DNA of 64,000 nt from Cellvibrio sp. PSBB006 (GTDB taxonomy: Bacteria > Pseudomonadota > Gammaproteobacteria > Pseudomonadales > Cellvibrionaceae). The translations under genes and the position numbers were made by a program. The notes under the pieces are model-generated. The model ran no database searches, had not been told where the DNA came from, and saw only the letters and a program-made list of their open reading frames with translations. The stretch lies in assembly GCF_002162135.1 (NCBI RefSeq), contig NZ_CP021382.1, positions 4,772,001 through 4,836,000 on the forward strand, written 5' to 3'. Positions 1 through 9,368 of this stretch are shown in pieces; the first letter of the stretch is position 1; every line of letters begins with the position of its first letter.

Positions 1-1343
1 GGCAGTTCGCGGTAAGGAATCTGGCTTTCTTCCACCAACACACGGAATTCCTGGGCCTTGGCGCTCACCAGCCAGTTGTCCGTGCGGTAGCTGGCGGTGG
101 CGACCTTGGCGATATTGGGCTGGCGGTTAGTGTCGACACCGCTGCGGTTGAAGTCGCGCAGATAATCGATATCGCTGATCTCGGTGTAATCAATGGTGGT
201 GTTCCAGCGCTGGCCGCGTCCGCCGGTCTGGTTCAGGCTGTAAAGCCAGCGATCTTTGCCGGTGTAATCTTCGCGCAGACCTTCCTCGATGCGCTCCAGC
301 TCCCGCGCACTGTAATCGCCCTCATCGTCGGCGAGGAAAGCGCCGTTGATGATGGTGTCGAACTGCGCCGACATATGGCGGAATTCGGTATCGACGCCGG
401 TACCGTGTTGATCGATATAGCGGGGCGTAATCAACATGTCGTAGTTGGGCGCCATGTTCCAGTAAAACGGCAGCGAGAAATCTTCAATGACGGTGTCACT
501 GTCGAAGCTCATCGACGGAAACAGGAAGCCGGTGAGGCGATCCTTTCCTACCGGAAAACGCAGGTAGGGCGAGTACATCACCGGGATATCCTTGATATTA
601 ATGCGCATGTGCTTGGCGGTGCCGTAGCGCTTTTCCTGATTGATCTTGACTTCCGAACCGGCCACCGACCAGAGGTTGCTGTCCGGTTCACAGCTGGTGA
701 AACGGCTGTCGCTCAGGACAATGATGTTGCTGCCGAATTTTTTCAGGCTTTCCGCCGTGCCGCGAATACGCGACTCGTAGAGCACAAATTCCGCGTTTTC
801 CAGGGTGGCATCGCCGCTGTCGATCTGCATCTGCGCCTGCTCGGCGTGCAGCAGCAAACCGGGTTCGCGAATCTCGATATCGCCAGTGATTTCCGCCTCG
901 CGGGTGGCCTGGTTAAAGACCGCTTTGTCGGCATTCAGGGAACGATAACCCTGGGTTAGCTGTACATCACCGCTCATGATGACGGTGGTCTGGCCCTGGG
1001 TTTCGGACGAATCAGCGGTGGCGCGGACCGAGGCATTGGCCGGCTCAAGCTTGGCATCCGGGTCGGTCCGCTCCGGGCTGACATAAGCCCCGCAGCAACC
1101 GCTGGGCATGGCGGCTTTCTGCGCCTCGGTTAATTGTTCCATGGGCACCCAATCAAGATTGCGCCCGGATTCCGTTTGCTTTTGCGACGACTCATCGGCC
1201 AGTGCGGGCATGGTCAGCAGGCCCAGCGACAGTACCAAAGCACCCGTGGGGCGCAGTTGCTGGCGAAGTTCAGCCAGCGCGACAGCTAGCAGGGAAGGGC
1301 GGAACAGGGAGGACGTGCGCGTAGCTACAGCCATCAACAGCAT
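1..1343 (-). CDS. lptD: LPS-assembly outer membrane protein LptD, N-terminal part (cut by window start)
   Basis: About 447 codons are readable on the minus strand, with no stop before the window edge, so the C-terminal barrel strands lie outside. The protein starts with a signal-peptide-like segment ending near PALADES, then an OstA/LptA-like beta-jellyroll region (for example SGDVQLTQGYRSLNADKAVFN) and the first barrel segments (SPYLRFPVGKDRLTGFLFPS, FYWNMAPNYD). LptD with LptE inserts lipopolysaccharide into the outer membrane. The start could be the ATG at 1343 or the one at 1334; neither has a strong ribosome binding site. It is divergent from amgK, the same arrangement as in Pseudomonas, which supports the call. 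Family assignment is from recognised motifs. Confidence 0.9.
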   Translation of the reverse strand, partial: MLLMAVATRTSSLFRPSLLAVALAELRQQLRPTGALVLSLGLLTMPALADESSQKQTESGRNLDWVPMEQLTEAQKAAMPSGCCGAYVSPERTDPDAKLEPANASVRATADSSETQGQTTVIMSGDVQLTQGYRSLNADKAVFNQATREAEITGDIEIREPGLLLHAEQAQMQIDSGDATLENAEFVLYESRIRGTAESLKKFGSNIIVLSDSRFTSCEPDSNLWSVAGSEVKINQEKRYGTAKHMRINIKDIPVMYSPYLRFPVGKDRLTGFLFPSMSFDSDTVIEDFSLPFYWNMAPNYDMLITPRYIDQHGTGVDTEFRHMSAQFDTIINGAFLADDEGDYSARELERIEEGLREDYTGKDRWLYSLNQTGGRGQRWNTTIDYTEISDIDYLRDFNRSGVDTNRQPNIAKVATASYRTDNWLVSAKAQEFRVLVEESQIPYREL

Positions 1344-1720
1344 CTCGATATAAAAGTTGGGCGGCGATAAGTGCCTGCTACGGAAGCGCGCAAAAACCTT
1401 GCTGTATCGGGAAAAGATATCTTCATTGATGGCTGTTATCGCTTTATCAAATGATCCGGCCCGGCGATCTTTGGCGGTTTCCGTGGATGAAATAGCCGCG
1501 ATTCTACTTGAATACGCCGGTGCTTGGAATGAATCCGTCTCTGACAGTGACGAAGGCAATTGGTTGAGGCTGTGAAGTTCGCCGTCAGGCAGACCTTGTC
1601 AGCCTTCCGGATTTGGGGTTTTATGGGAGCCGTTTTGTCTGCGGTGCCGGCCTCACCGGAATGCCGATGTAGAGCGCCTCGGTCCGCAGCCGCCCCAATC
1701 CTTTATTTCACGGAGTCAGG
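1344..1720. other. Intergenic region between divergent lptD and amgK
   Basis: No convincing gene is seen in these 377 bases; short open frames lack family resemblance. The segment should hold the divergent promoters of lptD and amgK-murU. No palindrome or repeat was noticed. Confidence 0.6.
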
Positions 1721-2818
1721 ATGAGCGATCCCCGGGACCTAATTGCACAAACCATAGAAGATCGTAAGCAAGCGCTCACACACTGGGCGAGGAAGAATTT
1801 GCAGGTGTTACTGCCTGAAGCGGTGGTGGATCGAGTGGTGCTGGAGGGTTTGGGGTCTGATGCCGGATTCCGCCACTATTACCGCGCGCAATCTCCCCTT
1901 GCAGGCCAACCGCCGTTCCTGGCGGTAGATGCCCCGCCCGAAACGGAGAATACTGCGCTCTTTGTCAAACTCGCCCGTTACCTGCGTCATGGCGGCGTGA
2001 ATGCACCGACGGTCATAGCCGCCGATGCGGCCCAGGGTTTCCTGTTAGTGGAAGACTTTGGTGATCGATTGCTGCGCAATGAATTAACACAGGACACTGC
2101 CTGCACTTTATACGGTGAAGCCTTGATGGTTTTGCTGCGCTTGCAGCAGGCAGGTGACATCCCGGCGGAGTTGCCGCATTACGATCAAGCCATGTTGCGG
2201 CGGGAATTGACTATCTTTAGCGAATGGTTCGTTGAAAAATTACTTGGCTATTCCTTGAGTCAGGCGGAGCAGGCGCTCTTGCATGGCGTGTTCGCGCAGC
2301 TTGAAACCTCGGCGTTGGAGCAACCGCAACTGCTGGTCCATCGCGACTATCATTCCCGCAACCTGCTGTTGTGCGATTCTGGTCAAATCGGCGTTATCGA
2401 TTTTCAGGGCGCGGTACACGGCCCCTTTGCCTACGATCTGGTTTCCCTGCTGCGCGACTGCTACATCCGTTGGCCTCAGGAAGACGTTAAACGCTGGGCG
2501 CTCAGTTACGGCAACATGGCCATGGAAGTCGGCGTTATACCGGCGGTTGATGAGGCCACCTATCTGCGCTGGTTTGACTGGATGGGCTTGCAGCGGCATA
2601 TCAAAGTATTGGGCATCTTCGCCCGGCTGCACCTGCGCGACGGCAAAGACCATTATCTGGCAGATCTGCCATTGGTATTGCGATACACACTGGAGGTTGC
2701 GCGGGACTATCCACAACTGAGTGAATTTGTTGAATGGTTCGATCAACGACTGCTGCCGTTGATCGAACAACAAAGCTGGTATACCGATTACCGCTGTGCC
2801 GGAGATACAATCGCGTGA
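1721..2818 (+). CDS. amgK: N-acetylmuramate/N-acetylglucosamine 1-kinase AmgK
   Basis: A 365-residue cytoplasmic aminoglycoside-phosphotransferase-fold kinase. The catalytic loop HRDYHSRN (residues 207-214) and the metal-binding DFQG (227-230) followed by GPFAYDLVSLLRD are typical of AmgK. It phosphorylates MurNAc (and GlcNAc) at C1, the first step of the peptidoglycan-recycling route that bypasses de novo UDP-MurNAc synthesis in Pseudomonas and relatives. It overlaps murU by four bases (GTGA), so the two are translationally coupled. The start ATG at 1721 follows a GGAGT motif (ACGGAGTCAGG). The neighbourhood lptD-amgK-murU matches Pseudomonas. Confidence 0.93.
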   Translation: MSDPRDLIAQTIEDRKQALTHWARKNLQVLLPEAVVDRVVLEGLGSDAGFRHYYRAQSPLAGQPPFLAVDAPPETENTALFVKLARYLRHGGVNAPTVIAADAAQGFLLVEDFGDRLLRNELTQDTACTLYGEALMVLLRLQQAGDIPAELPHYDQAMLRRELTIFSEWFVEKLLGYSLSQAEQALLHGVFAQLETSALEQPQLLVHRDYHSRNLLLCDSGQIGVIDFQGAVHGPFAYDLVSLLRDCYIRWPQEDVKRWALSYGNMAMEVGVIPAVDEATYLRWFDWMGLQRHIKVLGIFARLHLRDGKDHYLADLPLVLRYTLEVARDYPQLSEFVEWFDQRLLPLIEQQSWYTDYRCAGDTIA

Positions 2819-3498
2819 AAGCCATGATCCTCGCCGCCGGCCTCGGCCAGCGCATGCGTCCCTTGACTGACCAACTACCCAAACCGCTACTGTCCGTCGG
2901 CGGTAAACCTTTGTTGCAATATCATCTCGAAAATTTACACGCGGCGGGTGTTCGCCAGGTGGTGATTAATCTGGCATATCTCGGCGAAAAAATTCGCGCT
3001 TTTGTCGGCGACGGTAGCCGTTTTGATTTACAGGTGGAATACTCTGAAGAACCGGAACCGTTGGAAACAGCCGGGGCAATATTGAAAGCCTTGCCGCTGT
3101 TGGGCGATGAACCTTTTGTGTTGGTCAACGGCGATGTCTGGAGCGATTACCCCTTGCAGAATTTGATTCGCCATTCTCTGGATCGGCAATTCAGTGGACA
3201 TCTGGTACTGGTACCCAACCCGGCATTTCATCCGTCCGGCGATTTTGCATTAGCGCAGGCTGGTTTATTGGTGACCGATCCCGATCACCCGCGTTACACC
3301 TTCGCCGGCATCAGCCTGTTGCGTCCGCAGATGATTGCGGAATATCCACAATGCCGTGAAAAATTTCCTTTGGGCGAAGTGCTGCGGCATGAAATCGCGC
3401 AGGGTCGCTTAACAGCGGAGGTTTATGAAGGAGCGTGGAGTGATGTGGGAACGCCGGAGCGGTTGGCGGTTTTGGATGGTGAGTTAGGTTGTGGTTGA
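2815..3498 (+). CDS. murU: N-acetylmuramate alpha-1-phosphate uridylyltransferase MurU
   Basis: A 227-residue nucleotidyltransferase. The N-terminus carries the sugar-nucleotidyltransferase signature ILAAGLGQRMRPLTD followed by PKPLLSVGGKPLLQ, and NGDVWSDYP is the metal-binding aspartate region. It converts MurNAc-1-phosphate plus UTP to UDP-MurNAc, completing the AmgK pathway. I chose the GTG at 2815, overlapping the amgK stop by four bases; the ATG at 2824 (MILAAG) is possible but less consistent with coupling. An upstream in-frame extension into amgK is not believable. Length is normal for MurU. Confidence 0.92.
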   Translation: MKAMILAAGLGQRMRPLTDQLPKPLLSVGGKPLLQYHLENLHAAGVRQVVINLAYLGEKIRAFVGDGSRFDLQVEYSEEPEPLETAGAILKALPLLGDEPFVLVNGDVWSDYPLQNLIRHSLDRQFSGHLVLVPNPAFHPSGDFALAQAGLLVTDPDHPRYTFAGISLLRPQMIAEYPQCREKFPLGEVLRHEIAQGRLTAEVYEGAWSDVGTPERLAVLDGELGCG

Positions 3499-3600
3499 TA
3501 AATAACAGATGTGAACATCCTGCTGCCACTTGTGGTGACGCATTGTTGACTTTGGTTATGGAGGCGATTTACTAATAAGGACCACAATTTTTAATGTGGA

Positions 3601-4203
3601 TCATATTTCACAGCCAGACTCGCCAGATTCGGTATTTGCGATGTTCCAGCAGCCTTCAAAAATAAATGTGGGCCCCTCGGTCACACCACTTCCGACTATT
3701 ATTTCCTCTTGCATTTCAAATGTGAATGTTCCCGAGTAGCTATTTACAAAGTCTATGTATCCATCAATTGGTATAAAAGAGCGCTCGGCCTGATCAAAAG
3801 AACCAAACGGCTGCGTATTGACACAGCATATATCGTCGTTCTCTGAATATTTATAGTAGAGGTGAAAACCTATATCTGTGTATAAAAATACGCCTACTGG
3901 ATCAATTTCGGTTCGTATAAAAAGAGCCCATACTGAAGGGTCATTGAAGATAACTCTGATGTCTTTTCGATGTAATTTTAAAGCTATTTGTTGCGTTTCT
4001 ACTTTTCTAGAAATAAGCCAGCTATTAAGTTTCTCTGGAAGCGCTGGTTGTGCCAATCCGTCTTCGCTAAAAGAGGCAATGCTGTATTCATTTAGCGCGT
4101 ACACATCATCAGCATATTCTTCAGTAAGATTACGTTTTTCATTCTCTCCGCCACAACCAATCAGGATTAGTGTTAAAGATATTATGCTAAAAAATTTAAT
4201 CAT
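3601..4203 (-). CDS. Small hypothetical lipoprotein
   Basis: A 200-residue protein starting MIKFFSIISLTLILIGCGG, a lipoprotein signal peptide with lipobox LIGC. The rest has no recognised domain; it is acidic and has a cysteine-rich C-terminus (EGCWNI, SGCEI). The ATG at 4203 is preferred over 4215 because GGAAAA lies just upstream of it. The gene is AT-rich compared with its neighbours, which suggests acquisition. It stands alone between murU and a REP-like element, transcribed towards murU. Function unknown. Confidence 0.6.
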   Translation of the reverse strand: MIKFFSIISLTLILIGCGGENEKRNLTEEYADDVYALNEYSIASFSEDGLAQPALPEKLNSWLISRKVETQQIALKLHRKDIRVIFNDPSVWALFIRTEIDPVGVFLYTDIGFHLYYKYSENDDICCVNTQPFGSFDQAERSFIPIDGYIDFVNSYSGTFTFEMQEEIIVGSGVTEGPTFIFEGCWNIANTESGESGCEI

Positions 4204-4362
4204 ACTGTTTTCCATATATTTAACCCTGCGTTAAATGCAGGGAAGTATAAATTCGCCAGCTTATGCTGCGCTTTGTCGAGCATCAATTCAACAAACATTT
4301 ATCTCGGAATTTTTTATAGTGAATAAAATTATTGATTTTTTACGTATCTATTCCAAATCGAT

Positions 4363-4394
4363 GTCGGATTACGCCTTTGGCTAATCCGACCTAC
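4363..4394 (+). repeat. REP-like palindrome, copy 1
   Basis: GTCGGATTA - cGCC TTT GGC - TAATCCGAC followed by CTAC: a hairpin with 9-bp outer arms and a 3-bp inner stem, lying in an intergenic gap. It belongs to the same family as seven other copies in this window (21292, 25722, 25775, 28192, 28281, 50801, 63594). Confidence 0.85.
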
Positions 4395-4455
4395 ATGATG
4401 GTTGTAGGTATTCACTCTCGCCATCGTTGCGAGAGTGAATATAGTGGCGGGGATA

Positions 4456-5139
4456 TTATTTTGCGAGAGCGAGTAATTGCATTGCGCCGAGGTGGTCGAC
4501 TTGCAATACCAATTGGATGTCGTTGTCGGAGGTGTCGGCGATGACGCCGTTGAGGATTAATTCTGTTTTAACCGGGTAAACGCCTTGTGGCAGGCCTTCC
4601 GGCGGGGTGAACGCAAATTCGTTCTGATAATGCCCGCCGCGACGGCTATCGCCATTGACTGCTTTGGTCAGGTTGCGCAGTGGTTTGGTGTGGTCTTCGT
4701 TATCGAAGATGGTGATGCGTTCTTCGATCAAGGCTTCCTGGCGCAAGCTGCCGGGTACCACGACGATGTCCGATTTAACCGTTACCTGATTGCCCGGTTC
4801 CACCACCTTGCCAGGCAGGGTTTCGGTATCGTAGCGCTCGGCGATGGGGTCGGGTTGCAGGGTTTTATTTTTGTTGCGGTATTCCGCTGCAACTTGCTCT
4901 TCGTCCGCGACTTTTTTGGAGCGGTAATCGATCACCATATCGGCGATTAATTTCACCGCAATGGATACTGCTGCAACCCGCGCGGCGGCTTTCAGCTTCT
5001 CGCGGTTTTTACAGCTTTGGTCGCCGCTTTTGCATTTGTGCGAACGATCGAGATTGTCTTTCAGGTCGTTCAAGCCGAACCCGTAAGATGGCGCTGCGAT
5101 CAGTGATGAGAGAAGAACAATTAAGAGTGGTTTTTTCAT
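4456..5139 (-). CDS. Secreted hypothetical protein downstream of Ser/Thr kinase
   Basis: A 227-residue protein with a cleavable signal peptide (MKKPLLIVLLSSLIAAPSYG). A motif CKSGDQSCKNREKLK near residue 36 has two cysteines likely to be disulfide-bonded in the periplasm. A hydrophobic stretch (AAARVAAVSIAVKLIADMVI) follows. The C-terminal half looks like a beta-rich domain (TPPEGLPQGVYPVKTELILNG). The start at 5139 has an AGGAGG ribosome binding site. It lies 16 bases after the kinase gene on the same strand, so the two probably form an operon and a functional pair. No family recognised. Confidence 0.75.
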   Translation of the reverse strand: MKKPLLIVLLSSLIAAPSYGFGLNDLKDNLDRSHKCKSGDQSCKNREKLKAAARVAAVSIAVKLIADMVIDYRSKKVADEEQVAAEYRNKNKTLQPDPIAERYDTETLPGKVVEPGNQVTVKSDIVVVPGSLRQEALIEERITIFDNEDHTKPLRNLTKAVNGDSRRGGHYQNEFAFTPPEGLPQGVYPVKTELILNGVIADTSDNDIQLVLQVDHLGAMQLLALAK

Positions 5140-5155
5140 GGTAAGCCTCCTTGAC

Positions 5156-7345
5156 TTATTGGATGGTAAAACCGGTGGTCTTGAGTTTTTGCTGGGTGTC
5201 TTGTGCGCGCCGCTTGATAGCGGTGGCTTCCGCGTGCCCGGGAACCAAATCCAGTGCGGCTTCGGCTTTGGCGATGGCACAGCTGTAATTCTTTTGTTTG
5301 TCGAGACAGGTTTTGGCTTGGGCCAGAATACTTTGCACGCGTTGTTCTGATTGTCGGGCGAGGGTGGCGGTCTGTTTAATGTCCAGCGCCTGAAGATTGC
5401 CGGGATGATTGGCGGTCACGGTATCGGCATGGCTTATCGCGCAATCGTATTGTTTTTGACTCAGACATTGCCGCGCTTTATTTAACGCGTCGTTAATTTC
5501 GGCCTGTTGTTCCTGAGCGCCGGTCTGTGCCGCTAATAATTTATTCTGCAGCAACAAGGTTGTTTGATGGCTTGCGTTGATACCAACGGCCTCGTTTACC
5601 AAGGCTTCCGCACATTCAATATCGCCGTTTTGCAAACAATTGTCGGTGCGCTGTGCGATTTGAGAAAGCGCCATGGATTCGGTAGCGCTATTCAATAATC
5701 GTTGTGCGGCTGCGTGGGCTTCATCGAGCTTGAGTAGCTCGCGGGTTTTGATTTGGGTGCAGGCAAAATCCGCTTGCGTGAAGCAGACTTCAGCGTCTTG
5801 CATGAGACTTGCAATACGGCTGGCATCCTGTTGTTTCTGGTGCGCCAGTTGCGCACTGTTTAATAAGTCGCGCGCAACTCGGTTGTCCGGTTCAAGGTTG
5901 GTCACCACCAGACTTTCCTCAATGGCGCAATCAAAATCACTCTGCGCAAAACAGCTTTGCGCTAACGCAATTTTTTCATTGATAGTATTCTGGATTTGTA
6001 CTTCGGCCTGGTAGTTGCTGTAAGCAAACCAGCCGAGGCCGATCAGTGATACCGGCAATAACACCGCTGCGACTTTCAGCATCAGTGGTTTACGGCGCGG
6101 AAACAGCTCGTGGTGAAATTGTTCAACTGTGGGGGTGCGTTGTGCTTTTTCCAGCGCAAGGCCGCGACTCAAAGCTTTCCATTGTGTAGCGGTTAATTTT
6201 TCGATGCGCTTGGGTTTCAGCTTTTGTTGTTGTGCATCAAGCGCGGACACATTGTTATACGGGTGGCGGCCGGCGAGCATCTCATAAATCACACAGGCCA
6301 GCGCGTAGACGTCATCCGCGAAGCTGATGGGCTCATCGTTGATCATTTCAATCGTGGCATAAGCCGGCGTCAGTGCACCCAGTTGCCCGGCATCAAACTG
6401 ATGGCGCTGGGTTTCCTTGGAAGCCGCGCGTGCGATGCCGAAATCCAGCACCTTGGCGGAACCGTCGCGCATCACAAACACGTTACCGGGTTTGAAGTCG
6501 GCGTGGATCAAATGACGCTTGTGGGCATACATCAAGGCTGCGCATAAATCTTTCGCCAATCGCAGTGCGGTAGCGACGGGCAGGCCGGTATTGCGATGCT
6601 CTTTCAGCAATTTATCCAGCGGGTCACCGTGCAATAACTCCATGGTCATAAACAGGATATCGCCATCGCGATCAAAGTCGTGCACGGTGACGATATTCGG
6701 GTGCGCCAGGGTTTGTGACTTGGCGGCTTCCTGCTGGAGCGTGACAAACGCGTCCGGGTGATTCTGGAAATCCTGGTTTAATACTTTGGTGGCGATATAA
6801 GGATTCGGATCTTCCGCTTCGACTTTGCGTAGATCACGGGTTTTATACACCGTACCCATGCCGCCCTGGCCCAAAGCGTCTTCCAATAAAAAGCGTTTTT
6901 TCAACAAGGTGCCCGCGCCGCTGCCACTCAGTGCCTGTTCGGCCAGCTCACTGGCTTTGGCAAAGCCAGAGGAATTATTGGTCGTATTGGCGCGGTATTG
7001 GGTGTATTGCGTAGCGGCAGCGGCGGTCGGGGTTTTGGACGCAGAGGTTTTTGGCTGCGCTGTTGCTGGTTTGCTATCAGCAGATTGGGCGTTTACCTGA
7101 ATCTTTTTAGCCGGTGCGAAGACCGTGGCCTCGTCTGCGGCAGGCTGTGTTTTTTTGGCGAGCACAGTCGCGTCATCTGCCTTGGGGCGAGCTTTCCTGG
7201 CGAGAATGGTCGCATCATCCGCTTTGGGTGCAGACTTTTTGGCAATAACCGTGGCTTGTTCCGCTGGCTTTTCAGGCGGGCGAGCAAGGCGGGTTTTATC
7301 ATCTGCCGGGGTGGGCGTGTTGGCTGAATCTTTCTTGTCAGACAC
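5156..7345 (-). CDS. Transmembrane serine/threonine protein kinase with periplasmic TPR-like cysteine repeats
   Basis: A 729-residue protein. Residues 1-80 are charged and hold a 14-residue tandem repeat with ATVIA/ATILA/ATVLA/ATVFA at 31, 45, 59 and 73. The Hanks-type kinase domain spans about 151-412: glycine loop GQGGMG (159-164), lysine 187 (ATKVL), catalytic loop HADFKPGN (281-288; the usual HRD arginine is alanine, so a non-RD kinase), DFG 301-303. One membrane segment lies at about 420-443. The remaining 280 residues should be periplasmic and contain five TPR-like repeats, each with a cysteine pair (465/473, 521/529, 570/578, 627/635, 680/689). Role unknown; a signalling receptor is a reasonable inference. 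The neighbouring secreted protein is probably co-transcribed. Confidence 0.88.
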   Translation of the reverse strand: MSDKKDSANTPTPADDKTRLARPPEKPAEQATVIAKKSAPKADDATILARKARPKADDATVLAKKTQPAADEATVFAPAKKIQVNAQSADSKPATAQPKTSASKTPTAAAATQYTQYRANTTNNSSGFAKASELAEQALSGSGAGTLLKKRFLLEDALGQGGMGTVYKTRDLRKVEAEDPNPYIATKVLNQDFQNHPDAFVTLQQEAAKSQTLAHPNIVTVHDFDRDGDILFMTMELLHGDPLDKLLKEHRNTGLPVATALRLAKDLCAALMYAHKRHLIHADFKPGNVFVMRDGSAKVLDFGIARAASKETQRHQFDAGQLGALTPAYATIEMINDEPISFADDVYALACVIYEMLAGRHPYNNVSALDAQQQKLKPKRIEKLTATQWKALSRGLALEKAQRTPTVEQFHHELFPRRKPLMLKVAAVLLPVSLIGLGWFAYSNYQAEVQIQNTINEKIALAQSCFAQSDFDCAIEESLVVTNLEPDNRVARDLLNSAQLAHQKQQDASRIASLMQDAEVCFTQADFACTQIKTRELLKLDEAHAAAQRLLNSATESMALSQIAQRTDNCLQNGDIECAEALVNEAVGINASHQTTLLLQNKLLAAQTGAQEQQAEINDALNKARQCLSQKQYDCAISHADTVTANHPGNLQALDIKQTATLARQSEQRVQSILAQAKTCLDKQKNYSCAIAKAEAALDLVPGHAEATAIKRRAQDTQQKLKTTGFTIQ

Positions 7346-7503
7346 GCAAGTTTTCCTCTTTGCTCCAGATATTGATTATTGGTAATTCCGTTATGGCTGA
7401 CGCCAAAAATAGCCGAAAAATAGTAACACGATCGCCGCCTAAAGGCATTCAGCAGAATTAAGGGAAAGCGTTGGAAAATGCGACGGCTTTAACGATTTCC
7501 CGA

Positions 7504-8550
7504 TTACTCCTGTTTGTCATCTGATTTTGTTTCCTTTCCCTGCGCATGCCGCTCCATAAAACCGCGTGTTCGCTCTAACCAGAAACTGCGCGGGTTATCG
7601 AGGTCTTGCGGCTGTAAAGGCAGCAGTTGAAGCGGGTAATAATTTTCCATCTTATTGCGCAATGCCGCTGCACGGTGGCGCTGTCGGAGGGCGGCCTGCT
7701 GGTCATCATTTGCTTGGGTAAACAGATCAAGCACTGGCAGCGCTGGATTGGCGAAGAGTCCTTCCAGTTGCTCGCGAGTCAGCGGCTCCTGGGTTTGCAG
7801 ATTCACCAGTATCAACGCCTGGGGTGTATTACTGGCAGACGGCTGCAGGGCAGCCATGCTGTCGACCACACTGCTGTTATCCACCAATACCAGAATGTTT
7901 TCCTGGCCTTGTTCGCGCAGGAAGGCCGCTGCTGCACCGACGCGACGCGCTATGATCTCGGTGCGAGATGGTTGTGGTTTGGGCTCGGGAGGTTCAGCGG
8001 CTGGCTTCTCTTCAGCAGGTGTCGCTTCATCGGCCGCCTCCTGTTGATCCGTTTGTTCTTCCTGGGCAGGCGGGGGTATTTCCCGTTCGGGAACAGCTGA
8101 TGGTTGCTGTGAGGGCAAGGCGACGGCAAGGGTGACCCAACCGTAACGCGGCAAATAACGCCGCAGGTTTTCAAACGAGGGCGGCCAGCCAGGGGGAACT
8201 TCGGCTGCATGGAGAATCAATACGGCGCCCTTGGTTGTCCGTGCTTCCGTCGGGCGAAACAGCGCAAGAATTTTTTCATCCGGCGTTTCCAGCCAACGCA
8301 CTTCATCCGGCTTGGCTTCTGCCAGCAATTGGTTGTAGCGCTCCTCGCGCGACACGCTGGGTGCAGGTTCCGGCTCGGGTGCTGGCTCAGGAACCGCCGT
8401 TTCTGGCGCCGGGTTCGGGGCATTTTCTGCCGGTGCCGCGGTCTGGGCGTGCAAAACGCCATGCGCGGACATTAGCAACCAGGCAACAAAAAGCCAGCAG
8501 TGCGGCCGGAGTGAATCCCGATGGATGAGGCGAGTCAAAAGACAGTTCAT
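7504..8550 (-). CDS. DUF3530 family alpha/beta-hydrolase-like exported protein
   Basis: A 348-residue protein beginning MNCLLTRLIHRDSLRPHCW, with a hydrophobic segment ending GVLHAQTAA (export signal or anchor), then a Pro/Glu/Ala-rich linker (PAPETAVPEPAPEPEPAPS). The body resembles DUF3530: a hydrolase-like strand GAVLILHAAEVPPGW, a second acidic insert around residues 145-190, then NILVLVDNSS in place of a catalytic GxSxG. The ATG at 8550 is preferred over an upstream TTG at 8592. It is divergent from rpe. Biochemical role unknown; the missing GxSxG serine context makes hydrolase activity doubtful. Confidence 0.7.
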   Translation of the reverse strand: MNCLLTRLIHRDSLRPHCWLFVAWLLMSAHGVLHAQTAAPAENAPNPAPETAVPEPAPEPEPAPSVSREERYNQLLAEAKPDEVRWLETPDEKILALFRPTEARTTKGAVLILHAAEVPPGWPPSFENLRRYLPRYGWVTLAVALPSQQPSAVPEREIPPPAQEEQTDQQEAADEATPAEEKPAAEPPEPKPQPSRTEIIARRVGAAAAFLREQGQENILVLVDNSSVVDSMAALQPSASNTPQALILVNLQTQEPLTREQLEGLFANPALPVLDLFTQANDDQQAALRQRHRAAALRNKMENYYPLQLLPLQPQDLDNPRSFWLERTRGFMERHAQGKETKSDDKQE

Positions 8551-8666
8551 AGTCCCGGTTTTTCGAGTGGATAGTGATTCATTAGGGCGCAATCTGCTGC
8601 CAGTATGGTTTTTTTCAGTACAATGCGGACATTTTAGTCGTTGTCATAACAGTCATCGGGTGATTT

Positions 8667-9368
8667 ATGCAGAACTTTAAGGATTCACGCCAGGCGGACT
8701 TCAGAATTGCGCCTTCCATTCTTTCCGCCGATTTCGCGCGCCTCGGTGAAGAGGTGGATGCTGTGTTGGCCGCTGGCGCTGACATGATCCACTTTGATGT
8801 GATGGACAATCATTACGTCCCCAACCTCACCATCGGTCCTATGGTGTGCAAAGCGCTGCGGAAATACGGCGTAACCGCACCGATTGATGTGCACCTGATG
8901 GTGGAGCCGGTGGATGACCTGATTGGTCAGTTCGCTGACGCCGGCGCGACTTTTATTACCTTTCATCCTGAAGCCTCACGCCATGTGGATCGCTCGCTGC
9001 AGTTGATCAAGGATCGCGGTTGTTTCGCTGGTTTGGTGCTTAACCCGGCCAGTTCGCTGGACGAAATCAAATACGTGATGGAAAAGATGGACATGCTGCT
9101 GTTGATGTCCGTTAACCCCGGTTTTGGTGGACAGCAGTTTATTCCTTATGTGCTGGATAAGGTGCGCGAAGCGCGTGCGCTGATCGATGCCAGCGGCTAT
9201 AACATTCGCCTCGAAGTCGACGGCGGTGTATCTACCGAAAACATCCGTGCGCTGGCCGCCGCCGGGGCCGATACTTTTGTATCCGGCTCGGCCATTTTTA
9301 ATACCGACGATTACGCCGCGACCATTGCGGCCATGCGTGCGGAACTGGCATTGGCCAATAAGGGTTGA
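8667..9368 (+). CDS. rpe: Ribulose-phosphate 3-epimerase
   Basis: A 233-residue TIM-barrel enzyme of the pentose phosphate pathway interconverting ribulose-5-phosphate and xylulose-5-phosphate. Motifs: [16 protein letters not shown], the metal and catalytic [43 protein letters not shown] and FVSGSAIF. It is slightly longer than usual at the N-terminus ([13 protein letters not shown]). In many relatives gph (phosphoglycolate phosphatase) follows rpe and precedes trpE; here gph is absent and the trpE leader region follows directly. Confidence 0.96.
   Translation: MQNFKDSRQADFRIAPSILSADFARLGEEVDAVLAAGADMIHFDVMDNHYVPNLTIGPMVCKALRKYGVTAPIDVHLMVEPVDDLIGQFADAGATFITFHPEASRHVDRSLQLIKDRGCFAGLVLNPASSLDEIKYVMEKMDMLLLMSVNPGFGGQQFIPYVLDKVREARALIDASGYNIRLEVDGGVSTENIRALAAAGADTFVSGSAIFNTDDYAATIAAMRAELALANKG

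Noticed and set aside
375..959. Plus-strand open frame of 194 codons within lptD
   Set aside because: It is antisense to clear LptD coding sequence and has no recognisable domain.
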